Positions 39,865 to 44,416 of a stretch of DNA of 44,416 nucleotides are shown piece after piece; the stretch's first letter is position 1; the number at the start of each line of letters is the position of its first letter. The position numbers and the translations under genes are program-made. The notes beneath the pieces were generated by a model. It worked only from the letters and a program-made list of their open reading frames with translations, did no database searches and was not told where the DNA came from. This DNA is from JAHJDS01 sp964569795 (GTDB taxonomy: Bacteria > Desulfobacterota > Desulfarculia > Desulfarculales > JAHJDS01): NCBI GenBank assembly GCA_964569795.1, contig CAZMVB010000032.1, positions 1 through 44,416 of the forward strand, given 5' to 3'.

Positions 39865-42800
39865 GTCGCCCCCCGCGCGGGGGCGTGGATTGAAACTGTC
39901 CCTCTCATGTCCCTCCTCCGGTTTGACAGTCGGTCGCCCCCCGCGCGGGGGCGTGGATTGAAACACTTTTATGGTGACTGGGGTTGGGGAAACTACCGAC
40001 AGGTCGCCCCCCGCGCGGGGGCGTGGATTGAAACATATATACCATGTGAAAGGTTTTGCGGTCTACCTTCGTCGCCCCCCGCGCGGGGGCGTGGATTGAA
40101 ACTTGATCCGAGTGAGATAGGTTTTGGTGGCTGTCCGGTCGCCCCCCGCGCGGGGGCGTGGATTGAAACCTGGTTGGCCTTGACCCTCTGGACTGCATCC
40201 ATGAGGTCGCCCCCCGCGCGGGGGCGTGGATTGAAACGCGCCCTGGTCGGCCTGGGGCGAAACCGTCCCCGTGTCGCCCCCCGCGCGGGGGCGTGGATTG
40301 AAACACCTGTACCCGCCGGCAGACGAAGGGCCGGCGATCGGTCGCCCCCCGCGCGGGGGCGTGGATTGAAACTGGAATTCGGTTCAGGCGGACGTCATGC
40401 CGGCCCTGGTCGCCCCCCGCGCGGGGGCGTGGATTGAAACCCGATCATGGATAACCTGGGGCGGCCGCCGATCAGTCGCCCCCCGCGCGGGGGCGTGGAT
40501 TGAAACGGCACGGTGACCCCGGGCCTGATCGCCGAAGTGATGTCGCCCCCCGCGCGGGGGCGTGGATTGAAACCTGGGCATGATCCGCGCGACGCAGGTC
40601 TGGCGTGAGGTCGCCCCCCGCGCGGGGGCGTGGATTGAAACACCGGTGGCGACGATCGAGTTCCGCCAGGACGTCTGTCGCCCCCCGCGCGGGGGCGTGG
40701 ATTGAAACGCGCCCTGGCCGTGACTATGCCCGGACAAAAAGCCGTCGCCCCCCGCGCGGGGGCGTGGATTGAAACATGACGCTGTTTACCAGGGCCATGG
40801 CCTCATATATGTCGCCCCCCGCGCGGGGGCGTGGATTGAAACGCTCACATCTCCCACCGGGCCGATGGCGACAACCGGGTCGCCCCCCGCGCGGGGGCGT
40901 GGATTGAAACAACCCCTGGCCGAATATATTGGCAAGGGGATTGAAGTCGCCCCCCGCGCGGGGGCGTGGATTGAAACAACAAACCGACCATGGGTTACCA
41001 ATTTTTTGATGATGTCGCCCCCCGCGCGGGGGCGTGGATTGAAACTTGCAGACATACCAGATCCAGTCAGGGCCGATCAGTCGCCCCCCGCGCGGGGGCG
41101 TGGATTGAAACAAGTGTGACCGGTGTACGCCGGCCATGAAAATTGAGTCGCCCCCCGCGCGGGGGCGTGGATTGAAACGTCTTTCAGCGCCCTGGGACGG
41201 GCGAACCCCTGGCGTCGCCCCCCGCGCGGGGGCGTGGATTGAAACATCCTGGTGGACCCTGAAGAGGAGATCCGGCCGGTGGTCGCCCCCCGCGCGGGGG
41301 CGTGGATTGAAACCTTAAACGACAAGGCATCGTCTTTCGCGGTTACTTGTCGCCCCCCGCGCGGGGGCGTGGATTGAAACATCCGCTTGGCCGTGGTGTC
41401 GGCCAGGGCAGCGATGTCGCCCCCCGCGCGGGGGCGTGGATTGAAACTTATTTCGCCTCATGGTCCTCACCCCCTAAATCCGGTCGCCCCCCGCGCGGGG
41501 GCGTGGATTGAAACTTGTCGGACATAGTTAAACCCCCATGGATGGTGTCGTCGCCCCCCGCGCGGGGGCGTGGATTGAAACTTGTACGACTTGATGGTCA
41601 TGGTCACCCCTTTTTTTGTCGCCCCCCGCGCGGGGGCGTGGATTGAAACTTGATGCTGATGTTGGATCATCGGGACCCTCCATCCAGTCGCCCCCCGCGC
41701 GGGGGCGTGGATTGAAACAGCCATTTTCCGGGCGGTTTGCTCATCCACTTCCGTGTCGCCCCCCGCGCGGGGGCGTGGATTGAAACCGAAAACGTGACTT
41801 GGCAAATGCCGAACAGTCATCAGTCGCCCCCCGCGCGGGGGCGTGGATTGAAACACCGGCTTGAAACCAGGGCCGGCCACGTCAAGGAAGGTCGCCCCCC
41901 GCGCGGGGGCGTGGATTGAAACTATGGCCTGGGAAAATTCTGACTTGGCCTTGCCGGGTCGCCCCCCGCGCGGGGGCGTGGATTGAAACACGTTGTGGAA
42001 AGGCCAGGCCCCGGGGTATTGCCTGTCGCCCCCCGCGCGGGGGCGTGGATTGAAACGAACGTCGGATCGAGGGCTTGTCCGATGACGATCTGTCGCCCCC
42101 CGCGCGGGGGCGTGGATTGAAACACCGTGTCGACGATAATGTCCTCGGGCAGGACCAGGCGTCGCCCCCCGCGCGGGGGCGTGGATTGAAACAAGACCAA
42201 GGCCGACGTGATCATCGAGCGGGGCGAGTCGCCCCCCGCGCGGGGGCGTGGATTGAAACCCGCCCGGCTTCGGGGGTCGAGCGGACCCGTCCGGGTCGCC
42301 CCCCGCGCGGGGGCGTGGATTGAAACAACAGTTCGTCCACAAGGGCCGATTGACAAATGAGGTCGCCCCCCGCGCGGGGGCGTGGATTGAAACAGGCCCG
42401 GTCAGTAACCAGATGATATCATTGACATGTCGCCCCCCGCGCGGGGGCGTGGATTGAAACCCCTGAAAAGGGAAAGGAGGCGACATGGCCAAGAAGTCGC
42501 CCCCCGCGCGGGGGCGTGGATTGAAACGCCTATTTCGGCTTCATCAGGGCCGTGGACATCCTGGTCGCCCCCCGCGCGGGGGCGTGGATTGAAACATGCG
42601 AGTAATTATTATACATGCCCAAAAAGCCAAGTCGCCCCCCGCGCGGGGGCGTGGATTGAAACCACGGAATCAAACTGGAAACTGACGTGGCCGTGGCGTC
42701 GCCCCCCGCGCGGGGGCGTGGATTGAAACTTGATGAAGCCGATCACGAATGACAGCATCGCTCACGTCGCCCCCCGCGCGGGGGCGTGGATTGAAACGTG

Positions 42801-44416
42801 ATGGTCCGGAGCACCGTGCTCCACATCAGCAAGTCGCCCCCCGCGCGGGGGCGTGGATTGAAACATGATCTCCAGGGTCATATCGACCAGGGCCTGGGAG
42901 GTCGCCCCCCGCGCGGGGGCGTGGATTGAAACACAGACTCCATCCTCAACGACACCTATTTTTGCGGGTCGCCCCCCGCGCGGGGGCGTGGATTGAAACA
43001 TCCTGGGGGCGGCCATAACTGACCTTTTGTGTGGGTCGCCCCCCGCGCGGGGGCGTGGATTGAAACACCGCCATTGGGGCCTGGGCCGTCACCCCGGATC
43101 AGTCGCCCCCCGCGCGGGGGCGTGGATTGAAACCAGCAACATAATGGCATGGTGGGCCGTAATGTCAAGTCGCCCCCCGCGCGGGGGCGTGGATTGAAAC
43201 ATGGACCATTGGGCCATCTTGTCCGCCAGGTCCCGTCGCCCCCCGCGCGGGGGCGTGGATTGAAACTATGTTGATACCAGTAAAAACTTTGGTAAGGCCA
43301 AGTCGCCCCCCGCGCGGGGGCGTGGATTGAAACAACAAAATCTTCGGTGGACGCCACTGATCTCCGAAGTCGCCCCCCGCGCGGGGGCGTGGATTGAAAC
43401 TTTCCGTATCCTTGACCACCACGCCCAGTTTATACAGTCGCCCCCCGCGCGGGGGCGTGGATTGAAACTGGACGACCCGCGCGACGTCTATGAAATGATC
43501 GCCAGTCGCCCCCCGCGCGGGGGCGTGGATTGAAACCGGCGCCTCTTCACCGGTCGCGACGATCGAGTTCCGGTCGCCCCCCGCGCGGGGGCGTGGATTG
43601 AAACACCACCTCCGCCCAGGGCCTGGACGATTACCAGCAGGTCGCCCCCCGCGCGGGGGCGTGGATTGAAACCCCGTCAGGGCCGTCCTGTATGTCAAGG
43701 ACGAGTCGTCGCCCCCCGCGCGGGGGCGTGGATTGAAACGCCTCTTTGGGGGTTCCATGCCCTCCAGTATCTGGGTCGCCCCCCGCGCGGGGGCGTGGAT
43801 TGAAACAAGGGCACCGACAAGACTCTGGTGGGCTTTCCGCAGTCGCCCCCCGCGCGGGGGCGTGGATTGAAACTTCTGGGTCGGGTGGCGATCCACCCGG
43901 GGCCTCTGGGTCGCCCCCCGCGCGGGGGCGTGGATTGAAACGCCATTCGGGCCAGAGGGCCAGGGTGAGCATCGCCCGTCGCCCCCCGCGCGGGGGCGTG
44001 GATTGAAACTGTGTGGACATATCCCGGGCCTTGCGGGTCGTCTTGGTCGCCCCCCGCGCGGGGGCGTGGATTGAAACATTGAGGGGACACCCGCCCTCGC
44101 CGCGCGCCCACGAGTCGCCCCCCGCGCGGGGGCGTGGATTGAAACTTGACCGAGTTGTCGCCAAGCCGCATTGGCATTTTCTTGTCGCCCCCCGCGCGGG
44201 GGCGTGGATTGAAACAGGATTTTGGGGCATTGTCAAGGCGCAGGGGGCCAGTCGCCCCCCGCGCGGGGGCGTGGATTGAAACTTCATGACCTCCTGGATC
44301 AGACGGACCTGACCCACGTCGCCCCCCGCGCGGGGGCGTGGATTGAAACTTCGGGTCCCGGTAACGGCCCTCCTGGGATGCCTGGTCGCCCCCCGCGCGG
44401 GGGCGTGGATTGAAAC
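39865..44416 (+). CRISPR. Type I-C CRISPR array, 68 repeats / 67 spacers in view
   Basis: 32-bp repeats start GTCGCCCCCC and end GCGTGGATTGAAAC; CGCCCCC and GGGGGCG form a 7-bp hairpin around CGCGC, leaving the 11-nt handle TGGATTGAAAC. I counted 68 repeats by position, all apparently identical, with spacers of about 34-38 nt. The leader is at the left, so the newest spacers are at the left. The last repeat (44385-44416) ends at the window edge and is undegenerated, so the array probably continues. Long open frames that seem to cross the array are products of the repeat only. Confidence 0.99.

Noticed and set aside
39905..44413. Long frames on both strands in the array encoding repeated SPPARGRGLK or SIHAPARGA units
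   Set aside because: They are translations of the CRISPR repeat; the intervening residues change at each spacer.

Overview
The window reads as a GC-rich bacterial chromosome carrying most of a temperate tailed-phage genome (about 1 to 31.3 kb), followed by a complete type I-C CRISPR-Cas locus (about 31.8 kb to the right edge). No 16S or housekeeping gene is present to name the host. The type I-C repeat, ending GCGTGGATTGAAAC, and the portal/terminase types would suit a Desulfobacterota or another GC-rich proteobacterium, but that is inference.

Prophage. A lysogeny switch lies at 28.9-30.5 kb. It has a Cro-like gene reading left, a CI/XRE-type repressor reading right, and an ImmA-like HExxH peptidase behind the repressor. 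From the leftward promoter, tightly packed and often overlapping minus-strand genes run in order: small early genes, a truncated adenine methylase, PD-(D/E)XK nuclease, ERF annealing protein, SbcC-like ATPase, SSB, zinc-finger/HNH proteins, HD protein, an initiator-like protein with internal repeats (possible origin), DnaC-like loader, DUF5131 protein, tRNA-Pro(UGG), ThyX, J-domain protein and a ParB-like protein. After an AT-rich island come HNH nuclease, small ParB-like protein, C5 DNA methylase, metallopeptidase, terminase, portal-MuF fusion and the start of an XkdF-like protease. Two HicAB toxin-antitoxin modules, both on the plus strand, sit at 0.46-1.1 kb and 30.6-31.3 kb. No integrase, tail or lysis module is in the window, so the phage continues to the left.

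AT-rich island (8.9-13.6 kb). It contains a two-gene minus-strand operon whose base composition is unlike its surroundings. One protein has a complete receiver (REC) domain fused to a TIR-like nucleotide-binding domain. The other, about 1100 residues, has two phosphoribosyltransferase-like segments and a C-terminal GHKL/HATPase-like segment. I read it as a candidate defence system wired like a two-component pathway and have not matched it to a named system.

CRISPR-Cas. The order is cas3-cas5c-cas8c(cas11c)-cas7c-cas4-cas1-cas2-leader-array. The array shows 68 identical 32-bp repeats and 67 spacers and reaches the window edge. Between a decayed gene and cas3 lies a small transcription unit with its own promoter, four degenerate 17-18 bp copies of the CRISPR repeat 3' end, a spacer-like stretch and a strong terminator. 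The spacer-like stretch resembles the -10 region of the cas promoter immediately downstream, where the match is preceded by TTC, the known type I-C PAM. This is the arrangement expected of a CRISPR-RNA-like autorepressor of the cas operon and is the most striking non-coding signal here.

Two genes need a -1 frameshift to be read whole: the terminase, at an A8 run, and a small gene at 19.0-19.4 kb.
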